From positions 1 through 64,000 of the forward strand of contig NZ_CANMVL010000004.1 of the NCBI RefSeq assembly GCF_947501415.1: DNA of 64,000 bases. The letters are read 5' to 3'. Shown here piece after piece: positions 8,490 through 19,337 of this stretch. The DNA comes from an uncultured Halomonas sp. (GTDB lineage Bacteria; Pseudomonadota; Gammaproteobacteria; Pseudomonadales; Halomonadaceae). Each line of letters starts with the position of its first letter. The first letter of the stretch is position 1. The notes under the pieces were generated by a model. That model ran no database searches, was not told the DNA's origin, and saw only the letters and a program-made list of their open reading frames with translations. The position numbers were made by a program, and so were the translations under genes.

Positions 8490-11400
8490 GTCAGTCGAAT
8501 CAGCCGAATCGTCTTCGCCAGGGTGGACGCATCGACCGCGCCCGCACCCTGAGTTTCACCTTCAACGGCAAGCGCTATCAGGGCCATGCCGGTGACACCC
8601 TGGCCTCGGCACTGCTGGCCAATGGGGTGGATCTCGTCAACCGCAGCTTCAAGTATTCCCGTCCGCGCGGCATCGTCGCCGCCGGCGCTGAGGAGCCCAA
8701 TGCGCTGGTCCAGCTGGGCAGCACCGAGGCGGCCCAGGTGCCCAACGTGCGTGCCACCCAGCAAGCGCTGTTCGAGGGCCTCACGGCACAGAGCACCAAC
8801 GGCTGGCCCAACGTGCAGCGTGATGTCATGAGCCTGGTCGGCAAGCTGGGCGGGCGCTTCATGCCGCCGGGCTTCTACTACAAGACCTTCATGGCGCCGG
8901 CCTCCATGTGGATGACCTATGAGAAATACATCCGCAAGGGAGCGGGTCTGGGTCGCAGCCCGATGGAGAACGACCCCGATAGCTACGACCACCTCAACCA
9001 GCATTGCGAACTGCTGGTGGTCGGTGCCGGCCCCGCGGGTCTGGCCGCCGCGCTTACCGCCGCTCGTGCCGGCGCTCGAGTGATCCTCTGCGATGAGCAG
9101 GAGGAGATGGGTGGCTCGCTGCTTGCCAGCCGTGAGCTGCTCGACGATCAGCCGGCCGCCCAGTGGGCCGAACAGGTGATCAGCGAGCTGGCCGAGAACG
9201 ACAATGTCACCCTGCTGCCGCGCACCACGGCCAACGGCTACCATGACCATAATTTCGTGACCCTGCACGAGCGGCGCACCGAGCATCTCGGTGAGGCCGC
9301 GCCGACGGTCGACGGTTACCGGCTCACGCGCTCACGCATGCATCGAGTGCGGGCGGGGCAGGTGCTGCTGGCCACGGGAGCCCATGAGCGCCCGCTGGTC
9401 TATGGCAACAATGATGTGCCGGGCAACCTGGTGGCCGGTGCGGTCTCCACCTATATCCGCCGCTACGGTGTGGTACCGGGTAACAAGCTGGTGCTCTCCG
9501 TCAGCAACGATCATGCCTATCGTGCCGCCCTGGACTGGGATGAAGCCGGTCGTGACGTGGTGGCCATCGTCGATGCGCGCCGTCATCCGGATGGTGAACT
9601 GGTCGAGCAGGCTCGGGCCCGTGGCATCCGCATCATCGAAGGCTCGGCGGTGCTCGAGGCCAAGGGCGACAAGCGCGTCAGCGGCGCCCGTGTGGCGACC
9701 ATCGATGCCGCGGCCTTCAAGGTCACCGGTCAGGCCGAACTCCTGGAGTGCGACACCATCGCCAGCTCCGGCGGCTACAGCCCGGTGATCCACCTGGCCT
9801 CTCATACCGGTGCGCGGCCCACCTGGGACGAAGAGATCCTCGGTTTCGTGCCCAGCCTGGTGAAAGGGGTGCACGCCGCCGGCAGCGCTCGCGGCGTACA
9901 TGACCTGGCCGAGGGCCTGGCCGATGGTGCGGCCAAGGCGACTGAGGCGCTTGCCGCGCTGGGCAAGTCTGCCAGCGCCATCGAGCCGCCCCGAGCCGAG
10001 ACCATTCGCGAAGGCGAGGCCTGTGCTCTCTATCAGGTGCCCCACGAGAAGCCGACCCTGCGTGCGCCCAAGCAGTTCGTTGACATGCAGAACGACGTCA
10101 CCGCGGCGGCCATCGAGCTGGCCACCCGCGAGGGCTTCGAGTCCATCGAGCACGTCAAGCGCTACACCGCCATGGGCTTCGGCACCGACCAGGGCAAACT
10201 GGGCAACATCAACGGCATGGCCATCGCCGCGCGCTGTCTCGGCAGGTCGATTCCCGAGGTGGGCACCACGGTGTTCCGGCCCAACTACACGCCGGTCACC
10301 TTCGGCGCCATCGTCGGACGTCACTGCCGTGAACTGTTCGATCCTGAGCGCTACACCGCCCTGCATCAGTGGCATGTGGAAAATGGTGCCGAGTTCGAGG
10401 ACGTCGGCCAGTGGAAGCGCCCCTGGTACTTCCCACGCAAGGTCAACGGCAAGCTCGAGACCATGGATGAAGCCGTGGCACGCGAGAGCCTGGCGGTGCG
10501 TACCGGCGTCGGCATCCTCGATGCTACCACCCTGGGCAAGATCGATATCCAGGGGCCGGATGCTCGGGAATTCCTCGGTCGCGTCTACACCAACAAGTGG
10601 GCCAAGCTGGCGCCTGGCCGGGTGCGCTACGGCCTGATGTGCAAGGACGACGGCATGCTGATGGACGACGGTACCACCAGCTGCCTGGGTGAGAACCACT
10701 TCCTGATGACCACCACCACCGGCGGTGCCGCTGGCGTGATGGAGTGGCTGGAGCTGTGGCACCAGACCGAGTGGCCGGAGCTGCAAGTGTATTTCACCTC
10801 GGTCACCGATCACTGGGCGACCATGACCGTGACCGGCCCGGATGCGCGCAAGCTGCTGTCCGAAGTGACCGACATAGATTTGGACAAGGAAAGTTTCAAG
10901 TTTATGGACTGGCGCAACGGCAAGGTGGCCGATGTCCCGGCGCGGGTGTTCCGTATCTCCTTCACCGGGGAGCTGGCCTACGAGATCAACGTGCAGGCCA
11001 ACTACGCAATGCATGTCTGGAAGACCCTGTTCGAGCACGGCAAGAAGTATGACCTGACGCCCTACGGCACCGAGACCATGCACGTGCTGCGTGCCGAGAA
11101 GGGGTTGATCATCGCCGGTCAGGATACCGATGGCTCGGTGACCCCCGAGGATCTGGGCATGTTCTGGGCGATCGGCTATGACAAGCCCTTCTCCTGGATC
11201 GGCAAGCGCGCCCTGACGCGTCCGGATACGGCGCGCAAGGACCGCAAGCAGTTCGTGGGGCTCAAGCCCGTTGACCCGAAGGTGGTGCTGGAAGAGGGCG
11301 CCCATATCGTCGTCGACAAGGACCAGCCCATTCCCATGGATATGCTGGGTCATGTGACCTCGAGCTATTACAGCCCGAACCTGGAGAGCGGTTTTGCTCT

Positions 11401-11533
11401 GGCAGTGATCAAGGGCGGTCGGGACCGCATGGGCGAGAAGCTCTATGTGCCGATGCCGGACGGTCAGGCCCATGAGGTCGAAGTCGTCAGCCCCGTATTC
11501 ATCGATCCCAAGGGAGAGCGTCAGCATGTCTGA
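8486..11533 (+). CDS. soxA: Sarcosine oxidase, alpha subunit
   Basis: The 1015-residue alpha subunit combines three parts: an N-terminal ferredoxin-like segment (about 20-100), an FAD/NAD-binding region with GAGPAG at 180-185 that holds NAD+, and a C-terminal aminomethyltransferase (GCV_T) region that hands the oxidised methyl group to tetrahydrofolate as 5,10-methylene-THF. An AAGGAG site lies within the soxD end. It is translationally coupled to soxD (ATGA) and to soxG (8-base overlap). Length and order are exactly as in characterised soxBDAG operons. Confidence 0.96.
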   Translation: MSQSNQPNRLRQGGRIDRARTLSFTFNGKRYQGHAGDTLASALLANGVDLVNRSFKYSRPRGIVAAGAEEPNALVQLGSTEAAQVPNVRATQQALFEGLTAQSTNGWPNVQRDVMSLVGKLGGRFMPPGFYYKTFMAPASMWMTYEKYIRKGAGLGRSPMENDPDSYDHLNQHCELLVVGAGPAGLAAALTAARAGARVILCDEQEEMGGSLLASRELLDDQPAAQWAEQVISELAENDNVTLLPRTTANGYHDHNFVTLHERRTEHLGEAAPTVDGYRLTRSRMHRVRAGQVLLATGAHERPLVYGNNDVPGNLVAGAVSTYIRRYGVVPGNKLVLSVSNDHAYRAALDWDEAGRDVVAIVDARRHPDGELVEQARARGIRIIEGSAVLEAKGDKRVSGARVATIDAAAFKVTGQAELLECDTIASSGGYSPVIHLASHTGARPTWDEEILGFVPSLVKGVHAAGSARGVHDLAEGLADGAAKATEALAALGKSASAIEPPRAETIREGEACALYQVPHEKPTLRAPKQFVDMQNDVTAAAIELATREGFESIEHVKRYTAMGFGTDQGKLGNINGMAIAARCLGRSIPEVGTTVFRPNYTPVTFGAIVGRHCRELFDPERYTALHQWHVENGAEFEDVGQWKRPWYFPRKVNGKLETMDEAVARESLAVRTGVGILDATTLGKIDIQGPDAREFLGRVYTNKWAKLAPGRVRYGLMCKDDGMLMDDGTTSCLGENHFLMTTTTGGAAGVMEWLELWHQTEWPELQVYFTSVTDHWATMTVTGPDARKLLSEVTDIDLDKESFKFMDWRNGKVADVPARVFRISFTGELAYEINVQANYAMHVWKTLFEHGKKYDLTPYGTETMHVLRAEKGLIIAGQDTDGSVTPEDLGMFWAIGYDKPFSWIGKRALTRPDTARKDRKQFVGLKPVDPKVVLEEGAHIVVDKDQPIPMDMLGHVTSSYYSPNLESGFALAVIKGGRDRMGEKLYVPMPDGQAHEVEVVSPVFIDPKGERQHV

Positions 11534-12176
11534 TATCACTTACGGCAGGGTTGCGACCTTCAACACCCATCCGGACGCCTCGATTCCCAAGGAGTCACCG
11601 CTGTCCGTGGCGTACAACACGGGCAGTGTGCCGGCCGCGACATCCGACAGCCGAGTGCTGTTCAAGGAGCAGGCCTTCCTGGGCCACCTGATCCTGCGCG
11701 GCGGGGCCATCGTTCTCGATGAAGCCGTGCGCAAGGTGCTGGGCATCAGCCTGCCCGGCCAGCCCCTGGGGCTGGCGTTGGACGAAACCGGAGAGCGCAG
11801 CGTTCAGTGGCTGTCGCCGGATGAGTGGCTGGTGATCGTGCCCGGTGGCGAGGAGCTCGATGTCGAGCAGCGGCTGCGCGACGCCCTGGGCGATGCTCAC
11901 TATGCCATCGTCGATGTCAGTGGGGGTCAGACTCTGGTCTCCCTGGAGGGGGAAAAGGCCCGCGAGCTGCTGATGAAGTCGACCAGCTACGATGTCCACC
12001 CGAGCAACTTCCCGGTGGGCAAGGCGGTCAGTGTGGTGTTCGGCAAGTCCAGCCTTATCCTGCGCCGTCCCAGCGAGGAGCGCTATGAGCTGGTGCTGCG
12101 CAGAAGCTTCGCCGACTACCTCTATCGCTGGATCCTGGACGCCGGCGCCGAGTATGGCATTGGTGTGCAGCGTTAG
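11526..12176 (+). CDS. soxG: Sarcosine oxidase, gamma subunit
   Basis: The 216-residue product (MSDITYGRVATF start) matches SoxG in size and in the GCV_T-like fold, with QWLSPDEWLVIVPGG near residue 95 and VDVSGGQTLVSLEG near 130. I chose the ATG at 11526, which overlaps the soxA stop by eight bases, because the in-frame extension to 11445 lies inside soxA. It is the last subunit gene of the operon. SoxG packs against SoxA and helps form the folate site. Confidence 0.93.
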   Translation: MSDITYGRVATFNTHPDASIPKESPLSVAYNTGSVPAATSDSRVLFKEQAFLGHLILRGGAIVLDEAVRKVLGISLPGQPLGLALDETGERSVQWLSPDEWLVIVPGGEELDVEQRLRDALGDAHYAIVDVSGGQTLVSLEGEKARELLMKSTSYDVHPSNFPVGKAVSVVFGKSSLILRRPSEERYELVLRRSFADYLYRWILDAGAEYGIGVQR

Positions 12177-12341
12177 GAGCCGGGCGGTGAGCAAGGCCGC
12201 TTCTCTGCTTGTTCCGCAAGGAGGCTTGTTCTGCAGGGATGCCTGTTGTTCAAGCATGCTGCATCACGAGCCGAGGAGCGGCATAGGGGCATGTCTCCAT
12301 GATGTGCAACAAGATCAACAATATCGCTTAAAGGAAGAATA

Positions 12342-12686
12342 ATGACCGACAAGATCAAGGTACTGCGTGACGCACAGCCGGACGTGCTGCTGGACGCCAG
12401 CTCCTGGGAAAAGCTCTCTGGCGATCCTCATACCGTCAACCTCAACGCCTACGCGTCGGAGGACGGGACCAAGACCATGGGCACCTGGATCTGTACCCCG
12501 GGAAGATGGGCAGTGAACTACGACAAGTGGGAATACTGTGACTTTCGTGAAGGGTACTGCATCCTTACCCCGGAAAATGGCGAGCCGATTCACCTGAAGG
12601 CGGGTGATATCTTTATCGTCGAGCCGGGGTTCAAAGGCACCTGGGAAGTGGTTGAAACGGTACGCAAGTATTTTGTTTTTGCCTGA
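12342..12686 (+). CDS. Cupin-domain protein (EutQ/DUF861-like)
   Basis: A 114-residue single-domain cupin with TMGTWICTPGRW, REGYCILTPENGEPIHLKAGDIFIV and EPGFKGTWEVVETVRKYFVF stretches typical of the Cupin_3 (ureidoglycolate hydrolase/EutQ-like) group. Metal-ligand histidines are sparse, with one His in the second strand pair, so it may bind a small molecule rather than catalyse. AAAGGAAGA precedes the ATG. It lies 165 bases after soxG and is followed by a clear terminator, so it probably belongs to the sarcosine operon or its own short unit. Cupins of this type are often seen with betaine/sarcosine genes, but the role is unknown. Confidence 0.7.
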   Translation: MTDKIKVLRDAQPDVLLDASSWEKLSGDPHTVNLNAYASEDGTKTMGTWICTPGRWAVNYDKWEYCDFREGYCILTPENGEPIHLKAGDIFIVEPGFKGTWEVVETVRKYFVFA

Positions 12687-12763
12687 ATCAATCTTTCGCA
12701 TTGAGTTGATATGGCGGTGTATTGGCGGTTGATGCCAGCCGCTGTACCACTCGTCAGGGTTAG

Positions 12764-12797
12764 GCCGGGGGCGGGATGTTTCCCCCTCCCGGCTTTT
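12764..12797 (+). terminator. Rho-independent terminator after the cupin gene
   Basis: GCCGGG at 12764-12769 pairs with CCCGGC at 12788-12793, the inner stem continues with G-C pairs and one mismatch, and TTTT follows at 12794-12797. It separates the glyA-sox-cupin unit from purU. Confidence 0.75.
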
Positions 12798-12819
12798 CGC
12801 CATCACAGGAGTCAGGCTC

Positions 12820-13686
12820 ATGGGGCGTCATTCAGATAACTGGATCATGACCGCGCAGTGCCCGAGTCGGTTGGGTACCGTGGATGTGGTCACACGCTTT
12901 CTCAAGGAGAATGCTTGTTACATTACCGAACAGCACTCCTTCGATGATCGGCTGAGCGGACGCTTCTTTATCCGCACGGAGTTCAGGCCGGAGGCAGAAG
13001 GGTTTGAGGCCGCAAGCTTCGAGACCGGCTTTGCCGAGCGTGCCGCCGAGTTTGGCATGACGTTCGAACTGACACCGCCAGACCGTCGGATGCCGGTAGT
13101 GATCATGGTCTCCAAGGCCGATCACTGCCTGAACGATCTGCTCTATCGCTATCGTATCGGCCAGTTGCCCATCGATATTCGCGCCATCGTCTCCAACCAC
13201 CCGGATCTGGCCAATCTGGCGGAGTGGCACGGCATTCCTTACCACCATTTCCCGATCACGCCGGATACCAAGCCCGAACAGGAGGCCCAGGTGTGGCAGG
13301 TGGTCGAGGAGAAAGGGGCGGAACTGGTGATCCTGGCCCGCTACATGCAGGTGCTCTCGAGCGACCTGTGCGAGAAGCTCAGCGGCCGCGCCATCAATAT
13401 CCATCACTCGCTGCTGCCGGGCTTCAAGGGGGCCAGGCCCTACCACCAGGCCTATGAAAAGGGCGTCAAGCTGGTCGGCGCCACCGCCCACTACATCAAC
13501 GATGACCTCGATGAGGGGCCAATCATCACCCAGGGGGTCGAATCGGTGAGTCACACCGATTACCCCGAGGACCTGGTGGCCAAGGGGCGCGACGTCGAAT
13601 GCCTCACCTTGGCACGCGCCGTGGCCCTGCATGTGGAGCGCCGTGTCTTCCTGCACGCCAGGCGCACCGTGGTCTTCGACCGTTAA
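12820..13686 (+). CDS. purU: Formyltetrahydrofolate deformylase
   Basis: The 288-residue enzyme hydrolyses 10-formyl-THF to formate and THF. It has an N-terminal ACT domain (about residues 10-85) and a C-terminal formyltransferase fold with INIHHSLLPGFKGARPY near 190 and YINDDLDEGPIITQ near 225, including the conserved His and Asp. AGGAG lies eight bases before the ATG. In betaine degraders PurU recycles the folate pool loaded by dimethylglycine and sarcosine demethylation, which fits its place between soxBDAG and sdaA. Confidence 0.95.
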   Translation: MGRHSDNWIMTAQCPSRLGTVDVVTRFLKENACYITEQHSFDDRLSGRFFIRTEFRPEAEGFEAASFETGFAERAAEFGMTFELTPPDRRMPVVIMVSKADHCLNDLLYRYRIGQLPIDIRAIVSNHPDLANLAEWHGIPYHHFPITPDTKPEQEAQVWQVVEEKGAELVILARYMQVLSSDLCEKLSGRAINIHHSLLPGFKGARPYHQAYEKGVKLVGATAHYINDDLDEGPIITQGVESVSHTDYPEDLVAKGRDVECLTLARAVALHVERRVFLHARRTVVFDR

Positions 13687-13830
13687 CGACATCGCCAGTC
13701 ACCAGTCAGTTCACTGCAGGCCTTCATAGCAAGGGCGCCGGGGGCAGCACGACGTGGAACCGCCACGCACGCTGCTGCTTCGAGGCGATAAGCCCTGACG
13801 TACAACGATTATTCTGCAAGGACAACAGCC

Positions 13831-15210
13831 ATGCCAATCAGTGTCTTCGATCTTTTCAAGGTCGGTGTCGGGCCATCCAGCTCGCACACCGTGGGCCCGA
13901 TGCAGGCCGCCTGCAACTTTGTCGCCGAACTCGAGGCCAGGGAACTGGTTGAGCATACCCGCCGCCTCGAGGTCGAGCTCTATGGTTCGCTCTCCGCCAC
14001 CGGCATTGGCCATGGCACCGACCATGCGGTGATCATGGGCCTGATGGGCGAGCGGCCTGACCAGATCGACCCGGATGTCATCGCCCCGCGAATCGAGGCC
14101 CTGAAGTCGTCGGGTACCCTGCAGCTGGCCAGCCGCCACGCTGTCGCCTTCGACTGGCAGCGCGACATGCGGTTGCTCGAGGAGAGTCTACCCCAGCATC
14201 CCAACGCCATGCGGCTGCTCGCCTATGGCGACGAGGGCGAGCTCTACCGCAATACCTACTACTCGGTGGGCGGGGGCTTCGTCATCGATGAGGCCCAGTC
14301 TGCCGAGGGGGTGCTGGATACCGACCACACCGAGATCCCCTACGACTTCCAGAATGCCGAGGAGATGCTGCAGATGTGTCGCGACAGCGGCCTGCGCATC
14401 AGCGAGCTGATGTTGGAAAACGAGAAGGCGTGGCGCAATGAAAAGGAGATTCGCGCCGGGCTGTGCGAGATCTGGGAGGCCATGAAGGACTGCGTGGGCA
14501 AGGGGCTGGAGGCCGAAGGCGTGCTGCCTGGCGGGCTCAATGTCCGTCGGCGGGCCCGCTCATTGCATCAGCGGCTGCTCGACGACCGCGACGACGACTC
14601 GCTGATCGCCACTACCATGTCCGCCATGGACTGGGTCAACCTCTATGCGCTGGCGGTCAACGAGGAGAACGCCGCCGGTGGCCGCATGGTTACCGCACCC
14701 ACCAACGGTGCGGCGGGGATTATCCCGGCGGTGCTCCATTACTACATGCAGTTCCGCAAGGGCGCCTGCGAGCGCGACGTGGTCGACTTCCTGCTCGTTG
14801 CCGCCGCCGTAGGCATCCTGTGCAAGAAGAATGCCTCGATCTCGGGGGCCGAGGTGGGCTGCCAGGGTGAGGTGGGCTCGGCCTGCGCCATGGCTGCCGC
14901 CGGCCTCACCGAAGTGATGGGCGGCAGCATCGACCAGGTGGAGAACGCCGCGGAGATCGGCCTGGAGCACAACCTGGGACTGACCTGCGACCCGGTGGGG
15001 GGCCTGGTACAGGTGCCCTGCATCGAGCGCAACGCCATCGCCTCGGTGAAGGCGATCAACGCCGCCCAGATGGCGCTGCGCGGCGATGGCGAGCACTTCA
15101 TCTCGCTGGACAAGGTGATCCGCACCATGCGCGATACCGGTGCGGACATGCAGTCCAAGTACAAGGAGACCTCGAAGGGCGGACTCGCCCTCAACGCCAT
15201 CGAGTGCTGA
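13831..15210 (+). CDS. sdaA: L-serine ammonia-lyase, iron-sulfur dependent
   Basis: This 459-residue enzyme deaminates serine to pyruvate. [13 protein letters not shown] near residue 11-23 is the family signature of the beta domain. The cysteines of [15 protein letters not shown] near 335-349 and [12 protein letters not shown] near 385-396 bind the 4Fe-4S cluster. It is of the single-chain SdaA/SdaB type. AAGGACAACAGCC precedes the ATG. It completes the route from sarcosine through glycine and serine to central metabolism, downstream of glyA, soxBDAG and purU. Confidence 0.95.
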   Translation: MPISVFDLFKVGVGPSSSHTVGPMQAACNFVAELEARELVEHTRRLEVELYGSLSATGIGHGTDHAVIMGLMGERPDQIDPDVIAPRIEALKSSGTLQLASRHAVAFDWQRDMRLLEESLPQHPNAMRLLAYGDEGELYRNTYYSVGGGFVIDEAQSAEGVLDTDHTEIPYDFQNAEEMLQMCRDSGLRISELMLENEKAWRNEKEIRAGLCEIWEAMKDCVGKGLEAEGVLPGGLNVRRRARSLHQRLLDDRDDDSLIATTMSAMDWVNLYALAVNEENAAGGRMVTAPTNGAAGIIPAVLHYYMQFRKGACERDVVDFLLVAAAVGILCKKNASISGAEVGCQGEVGSACAMAAAGLTEVMGGSIDQVENAAEIGLEHNLGLTCDPVGGLVQVPCIERNAIASVKAINAAQMALRGDGEHFISLDKVIRTMRDTGADMQSKYKETSKGGLALNAIEC

Positions 15211-15244
15211 TCCTTGGCACCGTCGTGCTGCCGGCGGGCCTGGC

Positions 15245-16606
15245 TCAGTAGGCCAGCGCCTGCAGCACGGCGTCGTGACTGGCACGTTCCCGCTCGGCGT
15301 ATAGCGCCAGCTCGTCGGCCACCGGGGCGCCCAGTGCCGCCTCGAAGGCCGCGCGGTTGGCGTTGCCGGCGTAGGCACCGTTATCCCCGCCGCCCAGGTT
15401 GGACTGGAAAATGCCCGCCGCGCTGACTGGCAGGAAGTCCTCGTAGGTGATCGGCCTTGCGCTGACCAGTCCGCGTTTGATCAGCGTCTCGAGGTCCGGT
15501 TCGGCAACCTTGCCCGCGGTACGGCCGGCGTCGGTCAGGCGGTATTCGAAGAACGCCAGCCCCTGGCGGCGCAGCGCGCTCTCGCTGTCGGGGAAGTCGG
15601 CGAAGACCTCGGCCAGAACCTGCTGATGCGCCGCATTGTCGAGGCCCTGGGTCCGCTCACGAGACGCCGTCAGCAGACGGTCGTAGAGCTCGCGTCCCTT
15701 GGCGGTCAGGGCCACTCCGCGCTGTTCGATCTCGCCGAAACGGGCGGTATGGGTACCCTGACGCTCGCCCTGGAAGCGGGTCGGCTCCTCCAGCGCCTTG
15801 AAGCTGGTCTGGCGCAACAGGGTCGGGCAGTCGCGGCGCGGCGGGCCCTCGATCACGGCCTTGGGATTCATGCCGGCCGCCGGCATGCGCCGCTGGACTT
15901 CGTCGATATCCAGGGTGCGCGGCGTCAGATGGTTGATATGCGGCCCGCGGAAGCAGACCACGTCGGCGATCAGTCGATGCTCGGCGTGCAGAGCTTCGTA
16001 GGTGTCCAGGTCCACGGTAGCATCGCGGTGCCAGCGGAAGGTCTCCAACGCCTCGGCCACGAAGCGCTCGGCCTGGTCGTCGTCGAGTCCACCCTGCTGT
16101 TCATGCAGTGCGATCAGCTCCCGTGCGCCGGGGGTGAAGATGTCGCGTTCGGCCAGGATGGCCGCCGCTCGCTCGCGCAGCTCCTGACTCTCGATCAGCT
16201 CCAGGCGCAGCAGCGAGGTGAAGATGCGAAACGGGTTGCGTGCCAGGGCTGCGTCGTCGACGGGGCGAAAGGCGGTGGAGTGCACCGGCACCCCGGCCTC
16301 GGAAAGGTCATAGTAGCCCACCGGGTGCATGCCCATCACCGCGAACAGGCGGCGCAGCATGCCAAGCTCCTCGGCGGTGCCGACACGGATGGCGCCGTGA
16401 CGCTCGACATCGAGCCGTGCCAGCTCATCGGCCTCGGTCAGTCGTTCGGCCAGCGCCGGGTTCGCCTCCAGCGTCTCGCGGTTCACCTGCTCCACCAGCT
16501 CCAGCAGGGTGGTGTACTGCGGCACCTCGCTCTGGTACATGGCCGACATGGCGGCGGCGAAACGGTGACGGATCTCATCGGGGGAAATCAGGGATGCTTG
16601 GATCAT
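15245..16606 (-). CDS. hglS: 2-oxoadipate dioxygenase/decarboxylase (DUF1338, HglS/YdcJ)
   Basis: The 453-residue protein matches the HglS/YdcJ family: an N-terminal segment with VPQYTTLLELV, then LDVERHGAIRVGTAEELG including His70, the first iron ligand, and VGYYDLSEAGVPVHSTAFRP. Pseudomonas HglS converts 2-oxoadipate to D-2-hydroxyglutarate in lysine and 2-aminoadipate catabolism. It lies convergent with sdaA (34 bases) and has no lysine-pathway neighbours here, so its placement is not explained by the sarcosine genes. Confidence 0.88.
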   Translation of the reverse strand: MIQASLISPDEIRHRFAAAMSAMYQSEVPQYTTLLELVEQVNRETLEANPALAERLTEADELARLDVERHGAIRVGTAEELGMLRRLFAVMGMHPVGYYDLSEAGVPVHSTAFRPVDDAALARNPFRIFTSLLRLELIESQELRERAAAILAERDIFTPGARELIALHEQQGGLDDDQAERFVAEALETFRWHRDATVDLDTYEALHAEHRLIADVVCFRGPHINHLTPRTLDIDEVQRRMPAAGMNPKAVIEGPPRRDCPTLLRQTSFKALEEPTRFQGERQGTHTARFGEIEQRGVALTAKGRELYDRLLTASRERTQGLDNAAHQQVLAEVFADFPDSESALRRQGLAFFEYRLTDAGRTAGKVAEPDLETLIKRGLVSARPITYEDFLPVSAAGIFQSNLGGGDNGAYAGNANRAAFEAALGAPVADELALYAERERASHDAVLQALAY

Positions 16607-16775
16607 GGAGTCTGTATCTCGGGTTGTGGGTCAGGGGAGTGGGGCATGTTCGAGGTGCGGTAGGGTGAAACTATCCATTCTTGCACTGGAGCGGGGGGCT
16701 TTGAAGGCTCGGACCCTGTGCTCATCTACGCCACCCCATTAACCCTGCTCGCGAGTGCAGCGCATCGCCCTCCGC

Positions 16776-17696
16776 TTATGTCTGCACTAGACGAGTCAGC
16801 TCCTCGAGATAGCTCTCCAGCACGAGGTTGGGCGGTGCGCCCTTGCGCGTAATGGCGCTGTAGTGGGTGCAGTAACGCCATCTCTCGGTGCACAGGGCGC
16901 GCATGCGCCCCTCGCGGACCCAGCCTTCGGCGTAGTGTGTCGGCAGGTAGCCGATAAAGCGGCCGGAGAGGATCAGGAAGGCGATGCCTTCGCGGTCGCT
17001 GGCCGAGGCTGCCTCCCTCAGTGGCTCATGAACTTCCTTGATCTCGGGGGTCTGGGCGTAGGCGGGAACCACGGCATCGTGGTTGGCCAGAGCCCCCTCG
17101 TCGATGTTTTCCACTTCGAACAGCGCATGCTCATTGGAACAGTAGAGGCGCGACTCCTCGGCGTAGAGCGAGAGGTAATGCAGCCCCGGTAGCACCTTGA
17201 GGTCGGGAATCACCCCAGTGTGGAGTCTCCCATCGAGCACCGCCATCTCGATATCGCTGGGGGGAATCATGCGGATGTTGATGCGCACCTCGGGGCCGCG
17301 CTCCTTGAGCGCGCTGAGCGCATCGGTGATATGCATCTCGGGCATCGTCACCAGGTTGTCGGTGATGCCGATGTTGAGCTCTCCCTTCAGCTGGGCATGC
17401 AGGCCGTTGACCCGGGTGCGAAACCCCTCCACGGCGGCGAGCAGCTGCAGGGTCGACTCGTAGACCTCGGCTCCCTCGTCGGTCAGGGCGAAGCCGCTGC
17501 GTCCGCGTTGGCAGAGGCGCAGGCCTAGCCGCGTCTCCAGGTCGTGCATGGCCATGCTGATGGCGGCGCGGCTGATGCCGAGAGCCACCTCGGCGGCGGA
17601 AAATCCCCCGCACTCCACTACCTTGCGGTAGATTCGCAGCAGACGCAGGTCGGCGTCACCGGGCTGCCCCATGGGCGTACTCCTGCGCCGTGTCAT
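16776..17696 (-). CDS. LysR-family transcriptional regulator
   Basis: The 306-residue protein has an N-terminal winged helix-turn-helix (FSAAEVALGISRAAISMAM, about residues 32-50) and a periplasmic-binding-protein-like effector domain, the LysR layout. It is divergent from the transaminase gene at 17941, the usual arrangement for a LysR regulator and its target. The shared gap contains a nested palindrome at 17778-17820. Two ATG starts, 17696 and 17672, both have purine-rich sites; I kept the longer. The effector is unknown; beta-alanine or a related amino acid is a reasonable guess from the neighbours. Confidence 0.88.
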   Translation of the reverse strand: MTRRRSTPMGQPGDADLRLLRIYRKVVECGGFSAAEVALGISRAAISMAMHDLETRLGLRLCQRGRSGFALTDEGAEVYESTLQLLAAVEGFRTRVNGLHAQLKGELNIGITDNLVTMPEMHITDALSALKERGPEVRINIRMIPPSDIEMAVLDGRLHTGVIPDLKVLPGLHYLSLYAEESRLYCSNEHALFEVENIDEGALANHDAVVPAYAQTPEIKEVHEPLREAASASDREGIAFLILSGRFIGYLPTHYAEGWVREGRMRALCTERWRYCTHYSAITRKGAPPNLVLESYLEELTRLVQT

Positions 17697-17777
17697 GGTG
17701 TCTCGTCTCCTCTTGTTTGTCTTGTTGACGTGGATGTCGAGTGCCGAATATCTCGGCGCCTAATTAGGTAAGTGATT

Positions 17778-17820
17778 GCTTGCATGAGATTAAACAACTT
17801 GTAATTTAATTGATGCAAGC
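17778..17820. promoter_or_regulatory. Nested palindrome in the LysR/transaminase gap
   Basis: GCTTGCAT at 17778-17785 pairs with ATGCAAGC at 17813-17820. Inside it ATTAAA at 17789-17794 pairs with TTTAAT at 17805-17810. The site lies 82 bases upstream of the LysR start and 120 bases before the transaminase start. It is a good candidate for the regulator's operator, and less likely a terminator because no transcript should end here. Confidence 0.55.
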
Positions 17821-17940
17821 CAGGGGCTAGCTTGAGGGTGGTAATGCACATCGACACCGACAATCGATACTTACAACCGATAGCAACAATAGATCGCCAT
17901 TGCAGCACGGCAGATCGTTACAACAGGGGAGGTCAACATC

Positions 17941-19284
<1,344 letters not shown>

Positions 19285-19337
19285 GCCTTTCTCACGGCGG
19301 AATTTTCCCACAACAACGCAACAGCAAGAGGTAATAC

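Noticed and set aside
11445..11525. In-frame extension of soxG into soxA.
   Set aside because: The ATG at 11526 gives the family length and a typical short overlap; the extension is soxA coding sequence.
9332..11539. A very long open frame on the minus strand opposite soxA.
   Set aside because: It is the mirror of a high-GC gene; soxA has a clear family identity over its full length and the opposite frame shows no domain.
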